Shown: positions 37,855-48,466, counted from the stretch's first letter. The stretch is DNA of 64,000 bases from Paenibacillus oralis (GCF_003863965.1 NZ_RRCN01000001.1:4050304-4114303); one strand, 5' to 3'. Translations and numbers: made by a program. The notes: generated from the sequence alone by a model not told the origin.

Positions 37855-39315
37855 CTAATTGCTGATTATAATCATACCGTCATCGCTGTTGTTGGCCGTT
37901 TCTTCTGCGTCTTCGGAGCCGTCATCTCCCTGTTCTCCGTTTTTCTTGGCGGCCTCATCTTTTACCGTCTTATCCAATACGGTCTGGCCTTCCTGCTCCA
38001 TCGTCTGCAGTGCCTCCTCAATGGATTTCTTGTTCTCCTCGACCAATTTCAGCTCGCGATCGACGATCGATTGGTATTGGGAGTGGAATTTCCGGGGGAT
38101 TTTATCATTGTCCAGCGAACTTGCCCCGTCCAAATTCGGTTTTAATTTGTAAAACACGTCCAGGTTCACGCCGTCATATTCCTTCGAATTTCCCATACGG
38201 GATAAAAGCCCGTTATTTAATGATCGTGATTTAATTTTGGCGAATGGTTCCCCGTTCACAAACTTCAGAAATTCCCATGCGGCATCCGCATTAGGTGAGT
38301 TGGCCCGGATGGCAAACAGTTCATTAAAATAGATATCGCGGGATTTATCGGGTTCGGCCGGATCGACCGGTCCCGCGACGATACCGACTTGAAAAGGTTT
38401 GTAATCCTTGAGTGTATTTTTGGCGTCTTTAATGTTACGCAATAAATAAGAGTTGCTGGTCGTCATGGCCATACGTCCCATCAAAAACGCCTGGCTTTGA
38501 TAATACTCTTCTAACGTTCCGCTACGGAAACCGCCATCCTTTGGATTGTAGATCGTTCCCGAATCAACCGCGTCCTTGGCCAGCTTATAGGCCTGCTTCC
38601 AGGAGTCCGTATTCAGCGTGATTTTCATCGTATCAGTATTGATATACTTTAAACCCTGGGTACCCGCGATGGCAGAAGCGAGATTCCCCATGGACATACC
38701 GTAGTCGTTGCCAAATCCGTAGACGCGAGTCTTCTCGTCGCCATCGGTCGGAAACCGCCGGGCCGTATCGATGATTTCCTGCCATGTCATCCCGTCATGC
38801 GGCACTTCGACTCCGTATTTGGCGAACAGATCCGCATTATAGTAAAGGGCACTTCCATAAAAAGAAGGAGCCAGGCCGTACAGCTTACCGCCGCCCTTCT
38901 CCTTAAGAATCTCGAGCAATGCCGGGTAAATGCTCCCGGTGTCGTACTTATCCCGCTCGATCAAGGTGTCGAGCTCCTGCAATTTACCTGCCGTTGCGTA
39001 TTTCTCGTAATTGTCCGTGCCCAACATAAGTACATCCGGCTGTTCTTTCTCCACGAAGTCCGCAAACGCTTTGTCGTAATCCTGATTATCCCCGCTGTAA
39101 ATACTGTTCATGCTAACCACTTCAATATCGATATTGGGGTATTGCATCGCAAACAAATCGCCGTATTGCTGGAAGAAATACGATTCGTCCGCATACATGA
39201 TTTTGAAGCTGGAGCGCTGCCCCGTTTCTTTGGCTGGAGCGCTGGAGCACCCCGCAAACACGACACCGCATAACAGAACCAGTAACGCCTTATGTACCAA
39301 TTTGCTTTTCATCAT
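37855..39315 (-). CDS. Extracellular sugar-type solute-binding lipoprotein, orphan
   Basis: About 486 residues from ATG-ATG at 39315/39312, with GGAGG upstream. Lipobox FAGC puts the lipid on Cys21. The mature part is a family-1 ABC solute-binding fold (IMYADESYFFQQYGDLFAMQ, DVLMLGTDNYEKYATAGKL, MAMTTSNSYLLRN, AWEFLKFVNGE). The C-terminal ~60 residues are a charged coiled region ending in an acidic tail. No permease or ATPase genes are adjacent. The final Ser-Asn-stop is encoded by the inserted Rpn unit, so the native end is altered. Confidence 0.88.
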   Translation of the reverse strand: MMKSKLVHKALLVLLCGVVFAGCSSAPAKETGQRSSFKIMYADESYFFQQYGDLFAMQYPNIDIEVVSMNSIYSGDNQDYDKAFADFVEKEQPDVLMLGTDNYEKYATAGKLQELDTLIERDKYDTGSIYPALLEILKEKGGGKLYGLAPSFYGSALYYNADLFAKYGVEVPHDGMTWQEIIDTARRFPTDGDEKTRVYGFGNDYGMSMGNLASAIAGTQGLKYINTDTMKITLNTDSWKQAYKLAKDAVDSGTIYNPKDGGFRSGTLEEYYQSQAFLMGRMAMTTSNSYLLRNIKDAKNTLKDYKPFQVGIVAGPVDPAEPDKSRDIYFNELFAIRANSPNADAAWEFLKFVNGEPFAKIKSRSLNNGLLSRMGNSKEYDGVNLDVFYKLKPNLDGASSLDNDKIPRKFHSQYQSIVDRELKLVEENKKSIEEALQTMEQEGQTVLDKTVKDEAAKKNGEQGDDGSEDAEETANNSDDGMIIISN

Positions 39316-39740
39316 GACCTCCAAATGAGCACAATAATTTTGGTTTCCAAAATAAATAACGGCGGGAGGGATGGAATAGTTACCTGTATTTAGGAGAAAA
39401 CATTTGATCCATGAAGGTTCCGTCAAGGTTCTGTTAAAAATTTTATCGCGTCTATACACGATGCCGATGATTTTAGCCCTTTGCCGACGATTTCCCAAAT
39501 CGGAAACGATCCGGGACTGTTACAAAAACCGAGCCTCTCTGTAGTTAATGGGATAAATATCTAAATATGTAAACTGAACTTTGGGATGTATTATTTTTTT
39601 TACGCCAAATTATTATTGATTTGATTCCAGAGGAAGGTTGTAAGGTACAGAATATGAATTAAAAGAAACCGGATGATTGCCGCGAAGGGGATTTTGGATA
39701 TCGTGAACTGCCTTAGCTGCATAGAGAAAGGAGAAAATCA
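39316..39740. other. Intergenic region between divergent genes
   Basis: 425 bp separating the solute-binding protein gene (minus) and the carboxypeptidase operon (plus). It is AT-rich around 39540-39640. No open frame with a ribosome site, no clear sigma-A promoter pair and no strong dyad was recognised, though promoters for both directions must lie here. Confidence 0.5.
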
Positions 39741-41165
39741 ATGAATAGGTTTGAAGTAACGATTCATGCGTCCAGCTTGGACATGCTGCATAAATTGGAG
39801 GAAGCAAATCTGGACATAAACCGTCCTACGGCCGAGCAGCACAGCGAAACCGACTATACAGTAAGGGCTTTGGTTACGGAAGAGCAGCTTAACGAGTTGA
39901 AGCAACGCGGTTATACCGTAACCGACCAATCTGATGTCAGCCGCATTCCGTTTGAACGAATTCAGGAGCTTACTGGAATGGGGGATCGTATCGATGGCAT
40001 AAAAGCAAATGAGGTTGAATGGACGGCCGATACTGTTCGCGATGGCTACTTGACGGTAGCGGAAATCGAACAGGAACTAAGGCAAACTGCACGGCTTTTT
40101 CCAAATTGGGTAAAGCTCATAGAACTGCCTTTCGGGACCCGGGAAGGCCGGAGTTGTTTAGCCGCCAAGTTAAGCGTAAATTCACGGAACAGCAGCGGGG
40201 AGCGGATTGGCATTTTACTCACCGGCAACGTTCATGCCCGTGAATGGGGAGGCTCTGATATCACGCTCAATGTTCTTAAGCAGCTCGTTCAGGCTTATGA
40301 TTCTAGACAAGCTATAGCTTATGGCGGTAAAAACTTCGCTTTTGAGCAGATCCGCCGGATTCTTGAAAACATTGATCTGTATGTTTTTCCGGAGGTTAAT
40401 CCCGACGGCAAAATATACAGCCAGAGCTTCGCTGAGGAAAATGAACGGGGCTTCGATTCTAATTCGGGCGAAAAATTTTGGTGGCGTAAAAATCGTTACC
40501 GCAACCAGCAAGGAACCGTGGTTGGTGTCGATGTGAATCGCAACTTTGATTTTTTATGGGAAAGCGGAATCGGCGCATCGACCGATGAGAAGTCTCTTGT
40601 ATATAGAGGACCGTCGCCGGCTTCCGAGCCGGAAACGCAAAACATCATTCACTTGCTGGATACGGACACGAATATCCGCTTCTACCTCGATATTCATAGC
40701 TATGGGGAACTGATTCTGTACAATTGGGGCGATGATGAAAATCAGAGCCTTGATAAGGACAAAAATTTTCAAAATAAGCGTTTTAACGGGATGCGCGGGT
40801 TGTTTGGAAGCATACCTGAGAGAAATTTGTATGAAGAATATATTTCTCCGGACGACGAACGCCTGGAAATCAGCCTGGCCAACCGGATGAACCAGGCTTT
40901 GCAGGCGGTTCGCGGAAAATCTTATAAAGTAAAGCCCGGGTCAGGATTGTACTACACGAGTGGAACAACTACCGACTATGCTTACAGCCGCCATCTCGTC
41001 GATCCGAGCAAACCGAAGATCTATGGCTTTACTTTTGAATTCGGCCGGCAATTCGTTCCGCCATACGAGGAAATGAAGTTGATTATCGCCGATGTCAGCG
41101 CGGCGATTACGGAATTTTGCTATGCCGTGACGGAATTGAAAGTTCGCGAGCCTGTCCGATCGTAG
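39741..41165 (+). CDS. M14 family zinc carboxypeptidase without signal peptide
   Basis: 474 residues. Residues 1-70 form a small N-terminal domain with no export signal. The M14 domain spans about 100-470: zinc ligands His165 and Glu168 in NVHAREWGG, NPDG (219-223), DVNRNFDF (264-271), third ligand His319 in LDIHSYGE, and catalytic Glu433 in TFEFG. Other M14 enzymes of this type are exported, so a cytosolic location is unusual. It is the first gene of a four-gene run with gaps of 27-41 bp (endonuclease I, intracellular subtilisin, DUF2278 protein). Confidence 0.92.
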   Translation: MNRFEVTIHASSLDMLHKLEEANLDINRPTAEQHSETDYTVRALVTEEQLNELKQRGYTVTDQSDVSRIPFERIQELTGMGDRIDGIKANEVEWTADTVRDGYLTVAEIEQELRQTARLFPNWVKLIELPFGTREGRSCLAAKLSVNSRNSSGERIGILLTGNVHAREWGGSDITLNVLKQLVQAYDSRQAIAYGGKNFAFEQIRRILENIDLYVFPEVNPDGKIYSQSFAEENERGFDSNSGEKFWWRKNRYRNQQGTVVGVDVNRNFDFLWESGIGASTDEKSLVYRGPSPASEPETQNIIHLLDTDTNIRFYLDIHSYGELILYNWGDDENQSLDKDKNFQNKRFNGMRGLFGSIPERNLYEEYISPDDERLEISLANRMNQALQAVRGKSYKVKPGSGLYYTSGTTTDYAYSRHLVDPSKPKIYGFTFEFGRQFVPPYEEMKLIIADVSAAITEFCYAVTELKVREPVRS

Positions 41166-41206
41166 TGTTTTTATAAAATTAAATTTCACGTAAAGGAGTT
41201 GTTCAG

Positions 41207-42115
41207 ATGGATACTGAACTACGTACTCAATCTCATGAGGAAGAGAACGTCTTTGCTGCGGATCGATTGTCGAGACTCGAAGCCAACCTGGAAAAATTTC
41301 GGGCCGATGAACGGGAGTATTACGATTCTGCCGCTGACCGAGCCGATGCGCAGCGGTATTACGCCTCCGTTCAACTTGACGGATTAGACGGCAGAGAGCT
41401 CTACCATGCGCTGACGGATTTGCTTGAGCGTACGCATACTAATCGAATTCGGTACAAGAGAAGCGATGATTATTTAAAGACGCTGGTGGATCTGCACGAC
41501 GACGGTTTTCTGAGAAGTATCTACTCCGGTAAAGAAGCCGAGCCTCATAAAGTCATTGAGGAGGATGAGGAGGATGAGGAGGAATTTACCGCAGCGGAAG
41601 ATCAAATAACGGAGAGCGGGCATCTCGCCAATGTCGAACATGTGGTGCCCCAATCATGGTTTAACGAAAAAGAACCCATGCGCGGAGATCTCCACCATCT
41701 GTTTTACTGCGAAAAGGATTGCAACTCTTTTCGAGGCAATAAAGTGTATTGGGATTTCGCGGACTATAACCCGGATCTGTTCGGTGCCGATTCGGTACGG
41801 AATGAATGCGGGAAAGGTGAGGGAGGCGAAGGTCATATTGACGGACGTTTCGAGCCGGAGCACGGTAAAGGGATGGTTGCCAGAGCGATGCTTTATTTTA
41901 TCCTGCGCTATCCGCGGGCGATTGAGCTTCGACACAAAGTGAAAATGGATATCGATGTGCTGCTGAAGTGGCACAAGGATTTTCCGCCCAACCTCAAGTA
42001 TGAGAAACACAGAAACCAGGAGATTTACCAAATTCAGGGCAACCGCAATCCCTTGATCGATCTTCCGCAGTTGGCGGATCGGATTGATTTCAGCGTTTTC
42101 CGCCCATTGCACTAG
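41207..42115 (+). CDS. Endonuclease I family nuclease without signal peptide
   Basis: 302 residues. The helical N-terminal region (15-105) is followed by an acidic linker (EEDEEDEEEF, 118-127) and the beta-beta-alpha-metal nuclease core NVEHVVPQSWF (142-152), RGDLHHLF (159-166), and NSFRGNKVYWDF (173-184). This matches endonuclease I (EndA/Vvn/Bsn) enzymes, which cut DNA and RNA. Those are periplasmic or secreted; this one has no signal peptide, so the host would need protection, perhaps by the acidic segment. It sits between two proteases. Confidence 0.88.
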   Translation: MDTELRTQSHEEENVFAADRLSRLEANLEKFRADEREYYDSAADRADAQRYYASVQLDGLDGRELYHALTDLLERTHTNRIRYKRSDDYLKTLVDLHDDGFLRSIYSGKEAEPHKVIEEDEEDEEEFTAAEDQITESGHLANVEHVVPQSWFNEKEPMRGDLHHLFYCEKDCNSFRGNKVYWDFADYNPDLFGADSVRNECGKGEGGEGHIDGRFEPEHGKGMVARAMLYFILRYPRAIELRHKVKMDIDVLLKWHKDFPPNLKYEKHRNQEIYQIQGNRNPLIDLPQLADRIDFSVFRPLH

Positions 42116-42144
42116 AACTAAAAAATAAAAAGGAGACGTAAGAT

Positions 42145-43140
42145 ATGTCCGTAACGGCAAGTGTAAACGATACGGTAGAGCTTTTACCTTTTGAAGCAGA
42201 GGACGTTACCCGCCATGTTAAAGAAATTCCGAAAGGGATTCAGATGATCCAGGCTCCGGCTTTTTGGGAAAAAGGAAGCTACGGGAGGGGAGTAAAGATT
42301 GCCGTCTTGGATACCGGCTGCGACGTCTCCCATCCCGATTTAAAGGAGCGAATCATCGGCGGGCGGAATTTTACGGATGACGACGGCGGTAATTCCGAGA
42401 TATATACTGATTACAATGGACATGGTACGCATGTGGCCGGGACGATAGCAGCCTCCAAAAATGATAACGGCGTTGTGGGCGTAGCCCCGGAGGCGGGGGT
42501 GTTAATTTTAAAAGTTCTTAACCGCCGTGGAGAAGGCCGGCCCGAATGGATTGCCAAGGCGATTGAATACGCAATCGCTCAAAGGGTGAACATTATCAAT
42601 ATGTCCCTTTCCGCCGGGGGCGAACACGATGGGATACACAAGGCGATTCAGCGCGCCGTCGAAAATAACATCATCGTCGTCTGCGCGGCCGGAAACTCAT
42701 CGAGGGAGGAAAAACGTTATCCGGCAGCGTACAATGAGTGCGTTTCGGTAGGAGCCGTCGATTTTAACGGTGAGGACGCCGTTTTTTTAACCAAAAATAA
42801 TGAGGTTGACCTAACTGCCCCGGGGGTTAATATAAAGTCTTGTTATCCGCTCAATCTGGTTCCTGACCGCAATGAACCTTACAAAGTGATTTCCGGAACT
42901 TCCATGTCCTCTCCGCACGTAGCGGGGGCGTTGGCGCTGGTGCTCAATTATTGCCAGGGACCAGAGCAATTCGGCCGTTCCTTGACCGAAGCCGAATTGT
43001 ATGCTCAAATCGTAAAATGCACCATCCCGCTCGGCAGAAAAAAATCCGCGGAGGGAAACGGTTTGCTCTACTTGACCGCTCCCGGACTGCTAGCCGAGTA
43101 CTGGAAGCGGAACAAACCTGATTTAAGCCAATATACCTAA
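42145..43140 (+). CDS. Intracellular subtilisin-type serine protease (ISP)
   Basis: 331 residues, no signal peptide. The N-terminal propeptide carries LLPF (13-16), matching the LIPY/F inhibitory motif of ISPs, followed by IPKGIQMIQAPAFW. The catalytic triad is Asp56 (AVLDTGCD), His93 (NGHGTHVAGT) and Ser253 (GTSMSSPHVAGA), with oxyanion Asn184 (AAGNSS). ISPs are cytosolic zymogens activated by removal of ~18-20 N-terminal residues and calcium. In this operon it may mature or be matured with the M14 enzyme and the nuclease. Confidence 0.93.
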   Translation: MSVTASVNDTVELLPFEAEDVTRHVKEIPKGIQMIQAPAFWEKGSYGRGVKIAVLDTGCDVSHPDLKERIIGGRNFTDDDGGNSEIYTDYNGHGTHVAGTIAASKNDNGVVGVAPEAGVLILKVLNRRGEGRPEWIAKAIEYAIAQRVNIINMSLSAGGEHDGIHKAIQRAVENNIIVVCAAGNSSREEKRYPAAYNECVSVGAVDFNGEDAVFLTKNNEVDLTAPGVNIKSCYPLNLVPDRNEPYKVISGTSMSSPHVAGALALVLNYCQGPEQFGRSLTEAELYAQIVKCTIPLGRKKSAEGNGLLYLTAPGLLAEYWKRNKPDLSQYT

Positions 43141-43167
43141 TAACAACAAAAAAGGAGAAGATCAGCT

Positions 43168-43854
43168 ATGCCTATCCATCCGTATGGTGTTTTGAAAGGA
43201 AAAGTAGTGGAAGGAACTAAGGCACCCATAGATGGCGACAAAACCCCTCATTATCATGCCGTAGTGCGCGCAAATCGTCGGAATTACCAACTGGCGATTA
43301 ATGTAAAGTCTCTGAAGAAACCTTCCGAGCTGCTTTATCTGGTTAGTGAACATTTTAATTCCGAGCAAATCACCCATTTACCGGATTTAAATGAAGGTTT
43401 TACGGAGATTTCCCGGTCCAATCGGGAGCTTGCTCTGGATTATATCCGCGGCGGACTTTTTGACCCTTCTCAAATGATGGAGCTTCCATTTAATGAAGAC
43501 GGCCCGGATAATGATTTGAATGAGAAAGTGGACCATTACATTCAGGAAGCAAAAACGAAAAATGCCGACATCTACGTCTATGGCGAAAAATTCTCCAGCG
43601 GTAATGGTATGCACGATATCCATATGAACCAAGGGAACGATCCGAGGTTTCGCGAGGACGACGGGATCTGGCAGGACGGAGGGATTTTGATTCATTTTGC
43701 GCAAGAAAACCGGTGGGCAGGGATGTTTCTTGCGTTCCAGTCGCAATCATGGTGTACCGACGATGATGGCCATGCCGAACGCCCGGTAAGCGAGTGCAGC
43801 CATAAGACCGTAAAACCTGCAGCCGGAGCCGGAGCGGGACCTGCCGGAGCATGA
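43168..43854 (+). CDS. DUF2278 (YukJ-like) family protein
   Basis: 228 residues, ribosome site AAGGAG. The N-terminus PIHPYGVLKGKVVEG and the segments HYHAVVRANRRNYQLAINVKS, IYVYGEKFSS, HDIHMNQGN and GGILIHFAQENRWAGMFLAFQ are characteristic of DUF2278 proteins, for which no function is established. The last ~30 residues (rich in Pro, Ala, Gly) are atypical and may derive from a rearrangement joint. The gene is co-directional with the M14, nuclease and ISP genes at a 27-bp gap and closes the cassette. Confidence 0.85.
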   Translation: MPIHPYGVLKGKVVEGTKAPIDGDKTPHYHAVVRANRRNYQLAINVKSLKKPSELLYLVSEHFNSEQITHLPDLNEGFTEISRSNRELALDYIRGGLFDPSQMMELPFNEDGPDNDLNEKVDHYIQEAKTKNADIYVYGEKFSSGNGMHDIHMNQGNDPRFREDDGIWQDGGILIHFAQENRWAGMFLAFQSQSWCTDDDGHAERPVSECSHKTVKPAAGAGAGPAGA

Positions 43855-43889
43855 CGGATCTTTAACCAGAAAAGCGGTTGTATAGGCGG

Positions 43890-44133
43890 GGATGCTTGCG
43901 CAAATTTCTTTGTAGGCATGCGGGGGTTCGCCGTTGATGACAAAAACGTTCCCCTTCTTGATGAATGACGCATCGTTATTGACGAGGTGCGTTGCATTTC
44001 CGTTCAGCACAATGACCAGCTCGGAAAAGTCAACATGCCGATGAAGGGACGTATCATTTTCATGCCCTCCGTATTGAATAAAAAAAGGAAACTGTTCATC
44101 CGCTGTAAACCATTTTAAATATACGTTGCTCAA
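43890..44133 (-). pseudogene. N-terminal fragment of an AraC-type regulator (cupin part)
   Basis: From a TTG at 44133 the frame reads SNVYLKWFTADEQFPFFIQ, LHRHVDFSELVIVLNGNATH and FIKKGNVFVINGEPPHAYKE, a typical AraC cupin arm. Homology ends near 43900, after which the frame runs antisense to the DUF2278 3' end. The DNA-binding half is missing, so this is a remnant. Confidence 0.7.
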
Positions 44134-44285
44134 ATCATTCCCCGAGAAGGAAACTTTGGCCGCTTACCAAGCAACAACCTGGAAAGACCTGTTCCCCAGT
44201 GAAAAAGATTTTCCCGTCAAAGAATGGGGGGCTTTGTACAACATGCAGGTGCCGACAGACGGGGACTACCAAAAATGGTCTGTGA
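44134..44285 (+). other. Short coding-like stretch, unrecognised
   Basis: Upstream of the AraC fragment and divergent from it, the plus strand reads FPEKETLAAYQATTWKDLFP, then KEWGALYNMQVPTDGDYQKW, with protein-like composition. It has no stop before it merges into the terminator of the XRE gene. It could be a gene fragment left by the same rearrangement; family unknown. Confidence 0.25.
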
Positions 44286-44288
44286 GCA

Positions 44289-44339
44289 GAAAAAAAGAAA
44301 CCTCAAAAACCGCGGGAATTGCGGGGGTTGGGGTTTCTT
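44289..44339 (-). terminator. Terminator of the XRE regulator gene
   Basis: On the minus strand AGAAACCCCAACCCCCGC / GCGGTTTTTGAGGTTTCT followed by TTTTTTTC. Confidence 0.75.
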
Positions 44340-44365
44340 CCGTTTATGACGGAGGAGCGGCGCTT

Positions 44366-44722
44366 CTAGGTATCATAGCCGTCGGACGTGGCGTTTTCCT
44401 TGAAGTCCACGATCGGCTTGATCACCTGCATAATCAAATTAATCTTGTCGGGAGAGCAATCCTCCAGCAGTTCGAGAATCTCGTGCCGGAGATAATCCTT
44501 TCCCTGAATGTTGGTGCCGCTCAAAATATATTCGGGCGATTCTTCGAGAACAACGCAAAGCTGGGACAATCTGTCCAGATTGATCGCCGTTTTTCCGCGT
44601 TCAATTTTGCTTATATAGGCGTTGGAGACATCCAATTTCTCGGCCAACACTTCTTGCGTCAACCCTCGATTCTCTCTGACCCGTTTGATTCTTTTGCCAA
44701 TTTGCGAATAATCGTAACCCAT
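44366..44722 (-). CDS. XRE family HTH regulator
   Basis: 118 residues. An HTH_3/XRE domain spans 6-65 (IGKRIKRVRENRGLTQEVLA, LDVSNAYISKIERGKTAINL), and the C-terminal ~50 residues (YLRHEILELLEDCSPDKINL) are a short helical dimer region seen in similar Paenibacillus regulators. Single gene with its own terminator; target unknown. Confidence 0.88.
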   Translation of the reverse strand: MGYDYSQIGKRIKRVRENRGLTQEVLAEKLDVSNAYISKIERGKTAINLDRLSQLCVVLEESPEYILSGTNIQGKDYLRHEILELLEDCSPDKINLIMQVIKPIVDFKENATSDGYDT

Positions 44723-44907
44723 GTCATCACCTGCCTAAATTGTAACAATCCTTTCATGGGCGATACATGCATACAAGGTTAATTTGAACCTATAAGTTAA
44801 AATTTATAAACTAATAATTTTAAATTAACGTAGGGGTTCATCGAGCAGCAATTTGAAATCGAAGATTTCGATTTCATCGCAGGGGATTTTGGGCAAGTGT
44901 GGAATAA

Positions 44908-44953
44908 CAAAAACCCACCCAAAAATTGTGCGCCAAAGGTGGGTTTTTATTAT
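44908..44953. terminator. Terminator of the beta-glucoside operon
   Basis: AAAAACCCACC / GGTGGGTTTTT with A/T tracts on both sides, directly downstream of the GH1 gene (minus strand). Confidence 0.88.
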
Positions 44954-44967
44954 TCCTATCCATTACG

Positions 44968-46458
<1,491 letters not shown>

Positions 46459-48351
46459 TTATTTAAGTGTCAAAATAACATCTTTTTGGCCTACATATGG
46501 TTTATTAGAAACGATTTGTACGGAAGCATAGTTATTCGGATTGGTAACGATGATCACGACGGCTGAATTATATCCTTCAGCTTCAATCGCTTCTTTATCA
46601 AATTCCAACAGAATATCGCCCTTCTTTACAACATCTCCGGTTTTACGGAAAGATTTAAAATGCTTTCCTTTTAATTTCACGGTGTCAATCCCGACATGGA
46701 TCAGGAGTTCAACGCCGGCGTCCGTTTCAATGCCCACGGCATGGTTCGTGCGATAAACCGTCAATTTACCGTCTGCTGGAGCGACAATGTGATGTTGATC
46801 AGCGACGATCGCCAGGCCTTCGCCCAGTAATTTTTCGGAAAAAGTACGATCATTTAACTCTTTCAGATCCAGGAAATTGCCCGATACCGGGCTGAAAATT
46901 TCCAGCGTACCCGCTTGTTCGGCAGCCGAAGTTTTTTCAGCCGGAGCCGCCGGAGCTTTTGTTTCTGTTTCCGAAGCTTGCTCGGGTTCCGCCGGATTGA
47001 TCCGGAAAATCCCTTTGCCAAGCACTATGGTGATCACAAAAGTGGCGACCAACGTGAAGAGAAGACCGACCAAAATGCTGGCAAAACCGCCGCCGGCATA
47101 AACGGGAATACTAAAAATACTCGGCATGGAAGAGGCGTACGCCTTCGCTCCCATAATCGTGGCGACCATTCCGCCGATCCCGCCGCCTAAAACAGTACCG
47201 ATCAGCGCCGCTTTATATTTGATGATAATGCCGTAAAGGGCCGGTTCCGTAACACCCAAAAACCCGGAAAAGGTCGATGATAAAGCGAGCTGTTTCTTGC
47301 TTTTTTCCTTAATCAGCATGTAGACCGCCAATGTGGATGTCGCTTGCGCCATGGTGCTTAAGAAATTGGCCGGGCTGATATTGGTATAACCAAACGTGGC
47401 GATTTGCTGCAGCAAAATCGGCCGGATGGCGTGGTGCATGCCGGTTAATACCAGGAACGGGCGAATCGCGCCAATAACAAATCCGGCCAGCCACGGGACG
47501 GTTTTGACGATCCAGTCGATCCCGTAAGCGAGATAGTTCCCCCCGTAATAACCCAACGGCGCAAGCAGCGACAGGGAAACAGGGACCATAATGATAATCG
47601 TTAAAAGCGGCGTAAATATAGAATTGACGATAGACGGCATGATCTTTTGAATGTAGCCGTAAACGTATTTCAATAATAGAACGGATAAAATAATCGGAAT
47701 TACCGAAGAACTGTAATCCAGCATTGGAATAGGCAGCCCAAACAGCCGGATAGGATCCGCACCTTCCGAGGCCGCCTTAATAATGCTTGGATACATTAAT
47801 GCACCTGCGAGTGATAGAGCCATATATTCATTGGTTTTAAATTTTTGCGCCGCACTTACAGCCAACAAGAACGGGAAGAAATAAAACATACAGCTCGAAG
47901 CGATATCCAAAATCATCCCTAATGAACTGGCGGGATCGAGCCAACCATTGGATGTGAAAAAATACAAAATACCTTTGAGCATCCCGCCGCCCACCAATGG
48001 CGGCAAGGCTTTGACCAGAATACTGGAAAGCGTGCTGATCAGCCGGTTAAAAATAGACTCTTTTTTCGTATCTGCCGGTGCTTGCGCTTGATTGGAACTA
48101 TCTTCGAATCCGGGAATTTGCTCAATAATCTCGTTATATAACTTCCCTACATTATCGCCGACAATAATTTGATATTGGCCGCCTTGCTTTTGCACACCCA
48201 AAACATTTAATTTTTCGATTTCTTCCGTCTGTGCCTTTGCCTCATCTTTCAGCACAAATCTAAGCCTCGTAACACAGTGGGTTAACTCCGAAATATTGTC
48301 TTTTCCCCCGATGAACTCGATGATTTTCTTGGACATTTCCTTATTGTCCAT
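46459..48351 (-). CDS. bglP: Beta-glucoside PTS transporter, EIIBCA
   Basis: 630 residues, start after AAAGGAGG. The EIIB domain (1-85) has phospho-Cys in LTHCVTRLRF; EIIC (about 105-460) has ~10 membrane segments with GGGMLKG and TGMHHAIRP; EIIA (about 490-630) has FSPVSG and the phospho-His segment LLIHVGIDTVKLKG. It imports and phosphorylates aryl-beta-glucosides. Preceded by two RAT/terminator modules and licT, it is induced by substrate through LicT antitermination. Confidence 0.95.
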   Translation of the reverse strand: MDNKEMSKKIIEFIGGKDNISELTHCVTRLRFVLKDEAKAQTEEIEKLNVLGVQKQGGQYQIIVGDNVGKLYNEIIEQIPGFEDSSNQAQAPADTKKESIFNRLISTLSSILVKALPPLVGGGMLKGILYFFTSNGWLDPASSLGMILDIASSCMFYFFPFLLAVSAAQKFKTNEYMALSLAGALMYPSIIKAASEGADPIRLFGLPIPMLDYSSSVIPIILSVLLLKYVYGYIQKIMPSIVNSIFTPLLTIIIMVPVSLSLLAPLGYYGGNYLAYGIDWIVKTVPWLAGFVIGAIRPFLVLTGMHHAIRPILLQQIATFGYTNISPANFLSTMAQATSTLAVYMLIKEKSKKQLALSSTFSGFLGVTEPALYGIIIKYKAALIGTVLGGGIGGMVATIMGAKAYASSMPSIFSIPVYAGGGFASILVGLLFTLVATFVITIVLGKGIFRINPAEPEQASETETKAPAAPAEKTSAAEQAGTLEIFSPVSGNFLDLKELNDRTFSEKLLGEGLAIVADQHHIVAPADGKLTVYRTNHAVGIETDAGVELLIHVGIDTVKLKGKHFKSFRKTGDVVKKGDILLEFDKEAIEAEGYNSAVVIIVTNPNNYASVQIVSNKPYVGQKDVILTLK

Positions 48352-48390
48352 AAAACTTCCTCCTTTTAATGGATGCAGATCAATCTATAT

Positions 48391-48466
48391 AAAAAGACCT
48401 TAATAAACTTCACCAACACAATGATGAAATCTACTAAGGTCTTGCCAGCCGAACTGTAACGAATCC
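48391..48466 (-). promoter_or_regulatory. RAT 2 with overlapping terminator, before bglP
   Basis: On the minus strand the RAT runs 48466-48438 (GGATTCGTTAC...GGCAAGACC) and overlaps a terminator stem AAGACCTTA.../...TAAGGTCTTTTT (48442-48391). This is the LicT/BglG antitermination arrangement, 40 bp before the bglP start. Confidence 0.9.

Larger units (their letters stand above)
36884..37863 (-). repeat. Rpn unit, copy 2 (deleted)
   Basis: Counterpart of 13411-14480 with the same order of elements and long runs of identity. A deletion equivalent to 14091-14211 of copy 1 (about 121 bp) removes the nuclease core. The right boundary falls inside the last codons of the solute-binding protein gene. 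Confidence 0.8.

Noticed and set aside
39700..39740. Sporulation sigma-E-like promoter (ATATC ... CATA) before the M14 gene
   Set aside because: Spacing between the boxes is too long and the -10 would sit almost on the ribosome site.
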